Shown: positions 33,385 to 45,289 of the stretch, one piece after another
How the letters are laid out: each line of letters opens with the position of its first letter
Position numbering within the stretch: position 1 is the stretch's first letter
From: Benincasa hispida
Taxonomy: Eukaryota > Streptophyta > Magnoliopsida > Cucurbitales > Cucurbitaceae
Direction of reading: 5' to 3'
Assembly: GCF_009727055.1 (NCBI RefSeq)
Contig: NC_052350.1
Span: 29,698,887-29,762,886 of the forward strand
DNA: 64,000 bases
Notes under the pieces: model-generated
Database searches by the model: none
What the model was told of the DNA's origin: nothing
The model's input: only the letters and a program-made list of their open reading frames with translations
Program-made: the position numbers and the translations under genes

Positions 33385-35077
33385 TGATGGCTTATTTTTA
33401 TGAAGTGGAAATATGGATGATATGCGATGGTGAAATTGCGTTGTCCACTCAAGTTTCCCCAAAGGAATCTAAGTGTAAATTCCTCTGAGTTTCTTGGTAA
33501 GTCCAGGGGTCGAACACAGGGACTTGTGAAAATAGATTGCGTTGGTAATTTTTATGAAATTCTTGTAGTAACCAGATAAATAAATAAATTGTGGGTTGTT
33601 GTTGGTTGCGTTGATAAAAAAAAAAAAATAAACAAATGTGATGGAGTTTGAAAAAAGTTGATAAACGGGAAATGCGATGAGTATATGGTGAACGAGTTGA
33701 GAAAAGTTTCGGCTAACACTTCCTAGGATGCGTTCATGCTATGTGATCATGCAACATGCATACAACATTAAATCACCTCTCAGTGCGAATGCCATGGCTT
33801 CTAAGGTTAGAACGCATGCGATATATGCGCTAAGTCTATAGGACCTACACATAAGGATCTATTCTTATTTATGCGATGATGAAATGACACACACACAAAT
33901 AAGGCGACCACATAATATCATTCCCATCTCTAGGATGCATGCGATGTAGGTTAACAAACAGAGCTTATCTCTAAGTCCCTATCTCCTGTTTATTCAGTTC
34001 TAATCTTGCTCTCTCGAGTCCAGATTCTAACATAGCTCTCTCGAGTCATTAGGTTCTTTCTTTAGACTCTCTCTCGAGTAGCTCTAAAGGGTATTTGGCA
34101 TAACATAAAACAAGACAATCGCAAGCAATGAACTTCCTAGGTCATGTTAGCTTAGTTCTTCTCAACCCATTCGACTAATTTAGATACTCATGCGTGCTAA
34201 GAGAGTGAACAGATGTAGAAATAGAACTTCCATTGTATAAATATGAAGATGAAGTACAAAATAACAATGCAAGTATAGAATAAAGGGCCTGGAAGCAATC
34301 TCTTGCTGCCCAGACTTTTACATTGATTTCTACTCGTGCTCAAAAGATGATCTCGCTCTCGCGAGAGTCGGCCCGCTCTCTACTTCTTCACCTCGAGGTT
34401 CTCTCTCGAGTTGTCCTGAGCGATCTCCGACGTCACCCTTCTTCTCTTGCTCCGCCTTAAAACAAAAGGAAAACTATGCACAAAGACGAACGAACTGAAG
34501 TATGAAATCTCTAATTGCTGAACTTGTGAACTGGTTAACCCCTTTTCTGAAGAATTCCCTTGGTATTTATATAGCTCCATAATGAAAGGCGGCTTCTCTC
34601 TCATGGTTGTACAGATGGGACGACTTTAATTTCTGATTGATCCGTCGAATAATTGTCACCGAAAAGCTGAATGTACTTGTGATCTTTATCGGCTGTTAAC
34701 TTAATTCGGATTCGACTGTCATCAGCTTTCTGTCTCATCGGGATTTATTAGCCTTTCACGCGGATGCACCTACCATGTTTTACTGACCAAGTTGCGGCGA
34801 GCCTTCTCGGGCAAATGTTTGCAAACACAATCATCGCAAAGCCTTGTGGTGAAGTTTTGCTTGACCAAAGATGTCCTATGATCACAATTCTTGCATTGCG
34901 TCCACGCATATTCTGCACAAAAATACAAAAATCAACTGTTCTAATGTGATGAACGCATGCGACTGCGATATTATGAATTTGATGCTTAATGGACACAAAT
35001 TAACATATTTCATTAACACAATCCAACATTGTTTTAGAACTTAGCACTATGATAACGTGCATTTCTGCCCCTTATCA
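33385..35077 (-). repeat. Element J 3' LTR (left copy)
   Basis: 1693 bp. On the minus strand it starts TGATAAGGGGCAGAAATGCA, a hairpin with CGTTATCA, and ends CCATCA. A TATA-like CTATATAAATACC (reverse of 34562-34574) and the TCCCTGTGTTCGACCCCTGG block (reverse of about 33497-33525) are present. It differs from the right LTR by scattered substitutions and small indels, e.g. a poly-A versus an AAAT microsatellite at about 33606 versus 42272, so the insertion is not recent. Confidence 0.9.
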
Positions 35078-35090
35078 CACCCCCAAATTT
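35078..35090 (-). other. Element J polypurine tract
   Basis: The minus strand reads AAATTTGGGGGTG directly before the LTR start TGATAAG. The same tract precedes the LTR of element H (57521-57533), and further PPT-like copies lie upstream at about 36055 and 36105. Confidence 0.85.
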
Positions 35091-36690
35091 AAACAATACT
35101 TGTCCTCAAGCATAAGCTAAAGATTCCTTTAGCCAGTCAACCGCAATGTTCTTTTCCTAGATTTCTCAAGGGTACTTCGTTTAAATCCTATATACCAGAA
35201 TTTTCTTAAGTCTTATTCAAGTCTTTTCTTAAAATATTTCTAAGACCTAGGGACTGCAAGCTTACCTTTCAAAAGGTCTTTACTAAATTCCGGAACATCG
35301 TATGATTTATTTCAAAAAGAAAATTTTCTACTGGGGTGTGAAATGATTTTATCCTTGCATAAAAATTTTCTTCATTCATATTTTTTTTTCTGACCCTTCG
35401 CTGATCTAAGTGCCTTGCCTTCGTTTTGGCTTGCCTCCACGGGTGTCATGCGGTCATCCAACTCATACCTATTTGGCAGTGGAGTTGCGATCATTTATTT
35501 ATGCGTTGATCCTGGTGACTTACTTTTGTTTTGGCTTGCCCCCACGTGTGTCATGCGGACATCCAACTACGGGTAAGTGCCTTTCACAACTTACTCTTAT
35601 CAACATGGGTTTCCAATTGCGTTGACAGTGGAGTTGTTATTCTCAAAAATATTTTTTTTGATGTAGAGAAATAGCAAGGTCGAAAATAAATACCTCACCC
35701 CTAAATTTAAAATGCGGTAATGTCCTCATTGCCAAAAGATTGAAATGAGTCATGCGATGTTCTTAAAATGCGTTGTAAAGAGAGTTTGAAAGAATGCTAG
35801 CAAACCCCTAACTTTTAGAAATATTTCATGATGTGACTATCTTAAGACTAAGTTGACTTTACTATATACGAAAGAAATAGAAGCATATTTTTCATCATTG
35901 AAATCATACTTGGCAAAGAGACATTATGCAGTAACCTACTAAATTTATCTATGTCAAATAATTGTGGTGATCAAAGAGGATGCGATGATAAGACTTTTAA
36001 AACTAAAGTGCGATGTGATAGCGCAAAATTTGAAATAAAGATAAGGAAGAATACACCCCCAAATTTGTGCTGTCGCCAAAATTGAGATAAAGATAAGGAA
36101 GAGTACACCCCCAAATTTGCGCTATCGCCCGCATTGGTGTATTAACACATCCATCTTTGCGGTGATCTCTCTTCTTTAGATTGCGGTGATGGAGTGAAAT
36201 AAGTTGCTTTTTCGCGTATCATCTCTACAATCCAACACCTCGATTGTTTGCAAGAAAAATAGAGTGAGGGTCAAATTATTTAAACAAAATGAAATCTGTT
36301 ATCGCAATCATTTTTTTAAATAAAATAAGGATAGATAAAGACTGAAAAGATATAGTGAGCGTTTTGAATAGTAGAGAAGAATTGAAGAATTGATGTTTCC
36401 CAAAACTTGCGTCCCTAATGAATTGCGATCGTTTGATAACGTAGGGACCACTTTCTTCCTTCTTTACTCAAAGTTCTTTAGTTCCACAGAGTTGACTCGG
36501 CAATGTCAGCCTTCTCCATGATATGCTTTTACTCGCTGCCCATTAACTTTGAATATGTTGGTTCTGTCATCATTTGATAATTTAACCGCGCCATGCGGAA
36601 ATACTTGTCTAACTATGAATGGTCCGGACCAACGTGATTTTAATTTTCTCGGAAAGAGCCACAGATGTGAGTTGAAGAGTAAGACCCTCT
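35091..36690 (-). other. Element J 3' noncoding region
   Basis: About 1.6 kb between integrase and LTR with no coding signal; no env-like frame is visible, although Athila relatives often have one. It contains two copies of the conserved ~50-bp motif with TGACACACGTGGGGGCAAGC (reverse of 35525-35572 and 35416-35466) and a ~53-bp tandem duplication at 36024-36129 that includes ACCCCCAAATTTG, a PPT-like sequence on the minus strand. Confidence 0.7.
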
Positions 36691-37800
36691 ACTCGACTTG
36701 GAGGTTTTTGCCGCATATGCGTTTGTCATGCCAGCGCTCGGTGCACTCTTTGTAAATCTTCTCATTTTCGTATGCGTTGATCCTCTATTCTTCTAGCTCA
36801 ACCAGTTGCATTTTTTGCGCTTCTCTTGCTTTCTTTAAATCAAAGTTCAACTACTTTACCGTCCACAATGCCTTATATTTCAGCTCCAAAGGAAAATGAC
36901 ATGCCTTACCAAATACCAACGCATATGGGGACATGCCTATAGGTGTTTTAAATGCAGTCCAGTATGCCTACAATGCATCGTCAAGCTTTGTTGCCCAATC
37001 TGTTCGTGAAGGCCTTACTACCTTCTCAAGTATCAACTTAATTTCTCAATTGGACACTTCCACCTGACTATTCGTTTGTGGATGGTATACGGTGGCCACT
37101 TTGTGGAGAATGTTGTATTTGCGCAACAACTCCTTGATATTATGGTTGACAAAGTGGGATCCTTCATCATTTATGATGGCACGGGAAGTGCCAAAACGAG
37201 TGAAAATATGTTTCTTCAGGAACTGGGAGACTATCATCGCATCACTTGCGACGCATGCTATTGGCTGTACCCACTTGGATATATAATTGACGGCTAATAA
37301 AATGTAATGTTTACCATTTTAAAGAGCGAATGGTCCCATGAAATCAATCCCCACGCCGAACAATTCAAGCTCCAAGATAGTGTTCATTGGCATTGCATGT
37401 TTCCATGAAATGTTACTTGTGCGCTGGCACTGATCACACTTCATTGCGTAGTCAGCTGCATCCTTGAACAATGTAGGCCAAAAAAATCCACTCTGTAATA
37501 CTTTGGCAGCAGTGCGTTGCCCTTCAAAGTGCCTACCATATGGTGAGTCGTGACATTGCGATAATATGCGTTGTTGAGCAGTATTTGATATGCATAATCG
37601 AAAAATCTAGTCTGCACCTCTTTTATACAGATTTGGCTCATCTCAATAATAATGTATGCATTCATGCTTGAGCTTCTTTGTTGGTGATAGGTGTAAACTT
37701 TGGGAAATTGCTCGCAAACTAAATACTTGACCATGTCTGCATACCAGGGCAATTCTTCTATATGGAACAGCTGCTCATCCGGGAATACGACACTCACCTC
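36691..37800 (-). pseudogene. Element J integrase
   Basis: The minus strand reads a damaged zinc region (THHMVGTLKGNALLPKYYRVDFF), CHQRTSNISWKHAMP-like sequence, then FGVGIDFMGPF (first Asp), GTSRAIINDEGSHFVN (second Asp), YHPQTNSQVEVSN (catalytic Glu) and [22 protein letters not shown]. This is the Ty3/gypsy integrase order. Open pieces are 37441-37797 and 37046-37237; stops and frameshifts separate them. No chromodomain is seen at the C terminus, which fits the Athila/Tat group rather than chromoviruses. Confidence 0.85.
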
Positions 37801-38214
37801 AGGCTCATTGCGGTCAACCTCAGGGTTTTTCAGTCAAGACAAGTGATCCGCAACTTGATTCTCTGTCCCCTTCTGGTCAATTATTTCTATATCAAATTCT
37901 TGAAGGAGGAGAACCCATCTGATCAACCTCGACTTTGCATCCTTCTTTGTCATTAAGTATTTGATCACTGAGTGATCAGTGTGGATGAGTACCTTTGTTC
38001 CCAACAGATATGCCCGAAATTTCTCCAACACAAAAATTACCGCCAGGAGCTCTTTCTCTGTGGTGGCATAATTTGTTTGAGCAGGGTTTAATGTTTTACT
38101 CGCTTATGCGATGGGGTGCAAGATTGTTTTTCTCTTTTCCGCTAAAGCTGCCCCCATTGCATACCGGCTTGCATCGCACATTATTTCAAATGGGAATGTT
38201 CAGTCCGACATAAT
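37801..38214 (-). pseudogene. Element J RNase H
   Basis: The clearest part is 37834-38031 (minus): [47 protein letters not shown] and [13 protein letters not shown], the Ty3/gypsy RNase H with the TDHS catalytic Asp. The N-terminal part near 38150 (SEHSHLK, MQAGMQWG in other frames) is damaged by frameshifts. RNase H degrades the RNA template and follows RT directly. Confidence 0.85.
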
Positions 38215-39180
38215 CAATAGGGTGCGGTAATCAGCGCATTCTTCAAAACTCGAAATGCGTTGAGGCAATTATTGTCAAACTCAAATTTTCTGTCAGCCTC
38301 TAACAACGCACTTAATGGTCGTGCTATTTTAGAAAAGTCTTTGACATATCGTCTGTAGAATCCAGCGTGACCCAAGAAGCTTCGCACAACCTTCATGCTA
38401 GTTGGGGGTGGAAGTTTTTCAATTGCTTCGATTTTTGCTTTGTCCATCTCCAACCCATCCCGGGAGACCTTATGTCCCAACACTATGCCCTCCTTCACCA
38501 TGAAATGGCATTTTTCCCAGTTGAGCACCAGATTTGTCTCTTCACATCTCTTCNGGGAGACCTTATGTCCCAACACTATGCCCTCCTTCACCATGAAATG
38601 GCATTTTTCCCAGTTGAGCACCAGATTTGTCTCTTCACATCTCTTCAGAATCTTCTCTAAGTTAGCTATACAGACTTCATAGGTGTTTCCATAAACAGAG
38701 AAGTCGTCCATAAAGATTTCCACAGAGTCCTCGAGATAGTCTGAAAAGATGGCCATCATGCACCTTTGGAACGTGCTTGGCACATTGCAGAGGCTAAACG
38801 GCATGTAGCGGAAAGAAAATGTCCTATATGGGCAGGTGAATGTGGTCTTGTCTGGATCTTCTGGAGCTATCATAATTTGATTCTAGCCGGAATAACCATC
38901 GAGGAAGCAGTATAATTCATTCCCTGCTAGTCGGTCTAGCATTTGATCAATGAATGGTAGAGGGAAATGATCTTTCTTTGTGGTCGCATTTAGCTTGCAG
39001 TATCCATGCATATGCACCATCCAGTGATGGTCCTTTGTGGTATTAATTCGTTGTTTTCATTCGGGACTACCATCATTCCGCCCTTCTTCGACACACACTG
39101 CACGGGGCTGACCCACGTGCTATCTGCTATGGGATAGATAATGCCCGCATCTAGCCATTTAATGATCTACTTCTTGACGA
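38215..39180 (-). pseudogene. Element J reverse transcriptase
   Basis: Starts near 39180 with WLDAGIIYPIADSTWVSPVQCV, then VVPNENNELI and a damaged WRICMD-like segment. From 38873 the frame is open: IAPEDPDKTTFTCPYRTFSFRYMPFSLCN, STFQRCMMAIF, SVEIFMDDFSVYG (catalytic FMDD), NWEKCHFMVKEGIVLGHKVS, KLPPPTSMKVVRSFLGHAGFYRRYVKDFS, ALITAPY. A 92-bp block is duplicated around N 38554 by the assembly, which falsely inserts an RCEETNLVLNWEKC repeat; ignoring it gives a normal RT. Upstream stops remain real. Confidence 0.9.
38462..38646. other. Unmerged contig overlap around a single N (38554)
   Basis: Bases 38462-38553 (92 bp) are repeated exactly at 38555-38646 with one N between. In the RT translation this repeats the same residues, which no functional RT has. 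It is an assembly join, as at 14146. Confidence 0.92.
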
Positions 39181-39752
39181 CCTTCTTCATCGTAGGGTTG
39201 AGTTTGCATTGATGTTCAATTGTTGCTTTGTGGTCATCTTCAAGACGAATGCGGTGCATGCAGTATGCAGGGTTAATTCCTCTAATGTCGGCGAGGGTCC
39301 AGCCAATTGCTCACACATGCTTCCTTAAAATGCTCATCAGCGCATTCTCCTAGTCTTCGTTGAGCGCAGAGGAAATGATAACTGGCAGCTTCTCATTCTG
39401 CCCCAAAAATGCGTACTTTAAATGGGTTGGTAGGGTCTTCAATTCAAGTGTTGGTGGCTCCACTAGGGAAGGTTGCATTGTTTTTCTTTCTTCTTTTTCT
39501 ATTGGCTATTCTTCTTGCTTTGTGATCATTTCTTATTCCTTACTTGTTGTTGTTGTGATAGCATTACAGGCAACAACGGATGCGCTGACATCTTCTTCTT
39601 CATTCTCTTCATCAAACTTTTCTTCTTCAATTGAATTCTGATCATCATCAGAGTCATGCAAGTCTTCTTCATCCGGAAACTTCATGAAACGAATTATGTT
39701 AAACTTGAGCTTCTGTCCATTGATACTCAAAGTGATTTCTCCTTTATGCACA
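39181..39752 (-). pseudogene. Element J protease-RT linker
   Basis: An acidic linker: DEEDLHDSDDDQNSIEEEKFDEENEEEDV in the 72-residue frame 39533-39751 followed by PSLVEPPTLELKTLPTHLKYAFLG and LPVIISSALN, the conserved segment between protease and RT in Athila/Tat elements. Stops lie between the pieces. The N-terminal part (HKGEITLSINGQKLKFNI) is the end of the protease domain. Confidence 0.75.
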
Positions 39753-40141
39753 TCAATTTGAGCACGATCCGTTGATAGAAAAGGTCACCCCAGAATGATG
39801 GGCACATCTTTGTCGGCCTCATAGTCCAAAATGATGAAGTCAGCTGGTAGGATAAATTTGTCAATGGTTATCAGCACATCCTTTACCTTTTCCTCTGGAT
39901 ACACTAGAGATCTATCGGCCAGTTAGAGAGTCACTGTTGTGGGCACAAGTTGCCCCACGTTCAGCTGTCTAAAGATTGAAAGAGGCATCAAATTTATGCT
40001 GGCTCCCAGGTCACACAGGGCTTGCCCGATGTACAGTCCTCCTATGGTGGAATGGTAAAGCTCCCAGGATCGCTCATCTTCAGTGGAATTATTGATTTGG
40101 AACTTTGCGTTAATGCCACCGTGGCAAATTTTCCAGCTCAT
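39753..40141 (-). pseudogene. Element J aspartic protease
   Basis: The 72-residue open frame 39923-40141 contains STIGGLYIGQALCDLGASINLMPLSIFRQL. The active site is DLGAS, the form usual in Athila-type proteases. After a stop at 39923 it continues LADRSLVYPEEKVKDVLI, FILPADFIILDYEADKDVPIILG, the domain's second half. It would cleave the Gag-Pol polyprotein. Gag lies directly upstream in the same element. Confidence 0.85.
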
Positions 40142-42020
40142 CTCTTCTTAGTTACCATATCCTTCAGAAACTTTGCATAGGCGGGCATTTCCTCAATCGC
40201 TTCACTGAAAGGAATGTTAACATGTAATTGCTCTAACATAGATAAGAAGCATTGGTACTGTACCTCTTCGTTCTTTTTCTTCCTTAGTCTCTGCGGGAAA
40301 GGGGGTAACTGAACTTTCACAGTTCTCGTTTCAGTTGGCTTCAAGGTTGATGCAACCTCCGGTTCTACTGCTTCTTCTTCTTTTTCTTCTTCTTGCGTCA
40401 CCGCAATCTCAGGTTTAGCCGCAATGGAAGTTGTTCGACTAAGTTCCTTCTTTTCTTCCTCCACAGTTTTCCCACTTCACAATGTCACAACCTGACATTG
40501 CTCATCTGATCCCCACGGGTTGCGTGGAAGTTCAGTTGAACTTGGCAGAGCCCCTTGCGGTCTACTCTTTAGCTCACTTGCAATTTGGCTCATCTATAAT
40601 TCTAAATTGTGGATGGACGTAGCCTGACTCTGAAGCGCCATTTCGTTTTTCTCTATGTATTGCTTCAGTAGGCTTTACAAAGAAGAGGATTGCGGTGGTT
40701 GTGAGCTACTTGTTTGATTGCTCGTTTAACCATTATTGCGTGGGAAGAATCCTGGTGGCCCTTCTTTCTGGGCCACAGGTTGGAAATTCTGTTGTTGATT
40801 CTTCTAAGCAAAATTTGGGTGGTTCCTCCACCCGGGGTTGTAGGTATTCAAAAAAGGGTTTTTTTTTTTTTTTTACAAAGTATACAGTTTGTGGATTTTG
40901 CAAGCAATCCTTTCATCGCATGCCCATCACCCGTAAGTCACACACCTTGCGGTGTTTTGACTAATTGTGTTGATTTGCCTGTTTTGCGGTGTTGGGCTGC
41001 TGATCGCTAATTCTTGTATTAGAATCATTACGGTCATCTGATTTTGTAGTGAAGCAATAACACCATTATTTGCATCATTGTCTTTGAGTCTCAATCTCTA
41101 GTTCACTCTCTCTCCAATCTTCATAGTTCTTAGAGAATGTGATCCAAGATATTCTTTCGTCTCGTCATACGTTTTATCAAGTAGACCCCCAGAGGCTGCC
41201 GCATTGGCAGCGGGTCTGTTGAAGGGTAGATTTAAACCATGATAGAAAATCTCTATTTAAAGGCAGTCTGGCAACTCATTGTGTGGACAGTCCCAGACAA
41301 CTCTTAACTCTGGGCATTGGGTGGTGTTCCTTCAGTTTGTAATTTTGGATCAGTTTCCATCGTCTGCATTCTCAGTAGGTGGAAAGTATTTCTTCATAAA
41401 CTTATCCATGCTCTGTTCCCAAAAGTGATCCTCTCCCAGCTCAAAGAGAAATACGCTCATTTTCTAGCCTGATCACAGAGAGAAAATGGGAATAACGTTA
41501 GTTCGATTCTTCGGCAGAGATGTTCGGAACACAAGTATTGCAGATTTCAATAAAGCTTTGGAGGTGGCGCGTGCGGGTCCTTGCCGACCTTCTTCCGAAT
41601 TGTCTTGCAGTATGGATCATCTGCGGCATCATCGGCTTCATTCGGAATCGGCTTCTTGACCGTATCTTTTTGAGGGTGACTAGTAGGGGTTTTTAGGACA
41701 TCTGATGGACTTCTCTTTCTCTCATCGGGCAAGACCTCATGATTCCTGGAGAGAAATCATAGAGGTTTGGTGATGCATAGTCCCTAATGGGTCTATTGCG
41801 ATCGTTTGCCAATAGAATTGGATTCGCCATGACATTGTTATCATTTGGTGCTCCATTTCTAGGCTGCTCCGCCATCTCTTCTTTATCTGACTGTAGTTAC
41901 TGTTGGTGGTCTCTCAATCTTCTTCTAAATGTCCTCTCAATCTCCGGGTCGTAATTTGTCAGAGTTTGAGAGTCTACAAAGAAATCAGAAAAATTACCGT
42001 TAGCAAACTATTTTACAGAA
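40142..42020 (-). pseudogene. gag: Element J Gag
   Basis: Start near ATG 41875 (MAEQPRNGAPNDNN); the preceding TFRRRLRD block is also conserved in element C. Pieces: NPILLANDRNRPIRDYASPNLY, SRPQGALPSS, and the C-terminal block VQLPPFPQRLRKKKNEEVQYQ / HVNIPFSEAIEEMPAYAKFLKDM (40138-40464), which is the hallmark just before the protease in this group. The zinc-knuckle-like region near 40930 is damaged. A poly-A run in coding orientation (T run at 40860-40874 on the plus strand) shifts the frame relative to element C. Many stops are present. Confidence 0.85.
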
Positions 42021-42039
42021 GTCCTCGACAACGACGCCA
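42021..42039 (-). other. Element J primer binding site, tRNA-Asp
   Basis: The minus strand reads TGGCGTCGTTGTCGAGGAC after the LTR end and AGTTTT. It pairs with the plant tRNA-Asp 3' end with a few mismatches. Confidence 0.85.
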
Positions 42040-43712
42040 AAAACTTGATGGCTTATTTTTATGAAGTGGAAATGTGGATAGTATGCGATGGTGAAATTGC
42101 GTTGTGCACTCAAGTTTCCCAGTGGAATCTAAGTGTAAATTCCTCTGAGTTTCTAGGTAAGTTCAGGGTCGAACACAGGGACTTGTGAAAATAGATTGCG
42201 TTGGTAATTTTTATGAAATCCTTCCAGTAACCAGATAAATAAATAAATTGTGGGTTGTTATTGGTTGCATTGATAAATAAATAAATAAATAAACAAATGT
42301 GACGGAATTTGAAAAGTGTTGATAAACGGGAAATGCGATGAGTATATGATGAACGAGTTGAGAAAAGTTTCGACTAACACTTCCTAGGATGCGTTCATGC
42401 TATGTGATCATGCAACATGCATACAACATTAAACCACCTCTCAGTGCAAATGCCATGGCTTCTAAGGTTAGAACGCGTGCGATATATGCGCTAAGTCTAT
42501 AGGACCTATACATAAGCCTCTATTCTTATTCGAAATGACACACACACAAATAAGGCGACCACATAATATCATTTCCATCTCTAGGATGCATGCGATGTAG
42601 GTTGACAAACAGAGCTTATCTCTAAGTCCCTATCTCCTGTTTATTCAGTTCTAATCTTGCTCTCTTGTGTCCAGATTCTAACGTAGCTCTCTCGAGTCAT
42701 TAGGTTCTTTTTTTGACTCTCTCTCGAGTAGCTTTAAAGGGTATTTAGCACAAAATAAAACAAGACAATCGCAAGCAATGAACTTCCTAGGTCATGTTAG
42801 CTTAGTTCTTCTCAACCCATTTGACTAGTTTAGATACTCATGCATATTAAGAGAGTGAACAGATGTAGAAATAGAACTTCCATTTATAAATATGAAGATG
42901 GAGTACAAAATAACAATGCAAGTATAGAATAAAGGGCCTGGAAGCAATCTTTTGCTGCCCAGACTTTTACATTGATTTCTACTCGTGCTCAAAAGATAAT
43001 CTCGCTCTCGCGAGAGTGGGCCCACTCTTTGCTTCTTCGCCTTAAGGTTCTCTCTCGAGTTGCCTTGAGTGATCTTCGACATCACCACTCTTATCTTGCT
43101 CCACCTTAAAATGAAAGGAAAACTATGCACAAAGACGAGCAAACTGAAGTATGAAATCTCTAACTGCTGAACTCGTGAACTGGTTAACCTTTTTCTGAAG
43201 AATGCTCTTGGTATTTATAGAGCATCCATGGTGAAAGGTGGCTTCTCTCTCATGTTGTACAGATGGGACGACTTTAATTCCTGACTGATGCGCCGAATAA
43301 TTGTCACCGAAAAGCTGAATGTACTTGTGATCGTTATCGACTGTTAACTTAATTCGGATTCGACTGTTATCAGCTTTTTATTTCATCGCAATTTATTAGC
43401 CTTTCACCCAGATGCGCTGTCACACCCCCTCCCTAGCCTTAGCCCCCAAGACTTGGAAGGGAGCGTGAGGGTACACTAGTAGTATTCTAAGATAATATTT
43501 AAATTCAGCGTTTCCCCCTTATCTATTAAAGACTTCAACATGTTTACAACACTCTATCTAACTTTAATACACATAGTTCTATTGCCTATATTCTTTATTA
43601 CATGATCTGAGCCGTGCCCTGAGAATTTACCAAGTCCTAGTGTGTTGGTGGTTAGTAGACTCCTTCCTGAACGCTCCGCTTTGCTACCTGGGGGGAGGGG
43701 GGGGGCTAAAAG

Positions 43713-43750
43713 CTGTCTCTTATACACATCTAGATGTGTATAAGAGACAG
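43713..43750. other. Nextera mate-pair junction adapter (contaminant)
   Basis: Exactly CTGTCTCTTATACACATCT followed by AGATGTGTATAAGAGACAG. These are two inverted 19-bp Tn5 mosaic ends in the order of the Illumina Nextera mate-pair circularisation junction. This is sequencing-library DNA left in the assembly, not plant sequence. It follows a G-rich run (43690-43705). Confidence 0.97.
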
Positions 43751-43984
43751 GTGTGAGCTACTAAGCCCAGTGAGTGGTTCTTTTAGAATAATAATCACTT
43801 TGCAAAACATATTTTTGGGAAATCAATCACATAATCACAATTCCAGTATAATTTATGCATGATCATGTGTACATTCATTCAATTATCATCCTCTAGTTCC
43901 ATGCTATACGTGGCATGCTCATATCATGGACACATTATCAATCACAACAACTTTTTATGGAAACTTTCCTATAACCCACTTCTC

Positions 43985-44110
43985 CCGCCAAGTGCACATC
44001 GACAATTCTTTTCCCGCTAGTCATGCTTAGGTACTTGACTATATTTTCCGCTGGTCGTCACCGACTATTATTTCCCGCCGACCGAGTCCAACTATATTTT
44101 CCCACCATAC
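43985..44110 (+). repeat. Tandem TTTTCCCGC units in S2
   Basis: Four degenerate units of about 25-37 bp, each with TTTTCC(C)GC(Y)GGTCG or TTTTCCCACC and CGACTA/GACTA, consecutive between 43985 and 44110. Confidence 0.7.
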
Positions 44111-45289
44111 ACCTTTTATTAAGCATGCTAACTTATGTAATTTGGGTATAATCTCAGTTTCCATAGCAATTTCACAAACAATATCATGGAAACAACATAA
44201 CATCATAAGCATGCATTTGGCACTTACACATGCATTTATCCACATATCAACGCATAAAACTAAGTAAACACTCACCGTTAACAAGTTTTTCCACTAAAAT
44301 CACCTTGAGAATACCTTCTTGAGAATTCCTCCATATCAATGGAAATTCCTCAATTAATATTTGTTATATCAATAAATAATGTCAAACTAGCCAAAATACT
44401 ATTATATAATGAAAATACCAGCTTACCCTACTCAATTTTAGCCAAAATCCCAAAATTAGCCTCTTTAGAGGTTATTTGGACCGTGGTAGGAAACTGGGCG
44501 TTTGGGCAGTAGGCAGGGTGGGCATGCTGTGCTGCATAGGGGGTTGACGCGTTGGGCATGCGTTGTGCTGGGCGTGATGCGTCACACGGGGAAGGCAGGT
44601 GCATTGGGCTAGCATGTGGGATTCGTCGAGCGGGGAATGCGCAGACGGACGGACGGACGCAGCGTTGCGTGCGCGCAGAGTGTCGGCTGGCTGTGCGTCC
44701 GGCTGACTCAATGTTTCACCAACGCAACCTTTGTTTCTTTTGATCTTCAATCAACTTGGCAGCCTAATAACTCAAACGTAACTCTCTAAATATGCTATCA
44801 ACAACAATTTAAGTGATGGTATGAATAAATTCCTCCTACCCAACCTCTCTATTTATAGCCATTTCAAACTCACCCCATGGTGACAATTCAACTCCCATTT
44901 GTCTTACTTTGGAGCTGCCAACACTCAGCCTACCTAGCCTAGCCTTGAGTTGTTCTCATTTCAGCTTGCCAACCAAAATCTCCTTTTTTGCATGAAATCT
45001 CCTTCACCCACCTCCTGCTTGAGGTGATATGACTTCAATTGCATGAAATCTCCTTTGTCTATCTCCTACTAGAATTTTGTGTGATCCTCCTTTTGCCACC
45101 TAAATTACTTAAATACTTCACATATTTCTCTACTTAAATTGTTTGAGACTTATGCTCGTATACCATTGGCATCCTCCCTCAAAGTTCTCCATCAATTAGC
45201 CTTACCTTTTATTCTTAACGCATAGCAATTCATCTTTCCTTCATCAAAGTCCCATTTAGCCAACACATGAGTTGGCCATCACCAACGCA

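Noticed and set aside
41547..41875. Small independent genes on the minus strand
   Set aside because: They are pieces of the broken gag of element J, as comparison with element C shows.
43713..43750. A natural Tn5-like transposon end
   Set aside because: Two 19-bp mosaic ends without any transposon body, in the exact mate-pair junction form, are library adapter.
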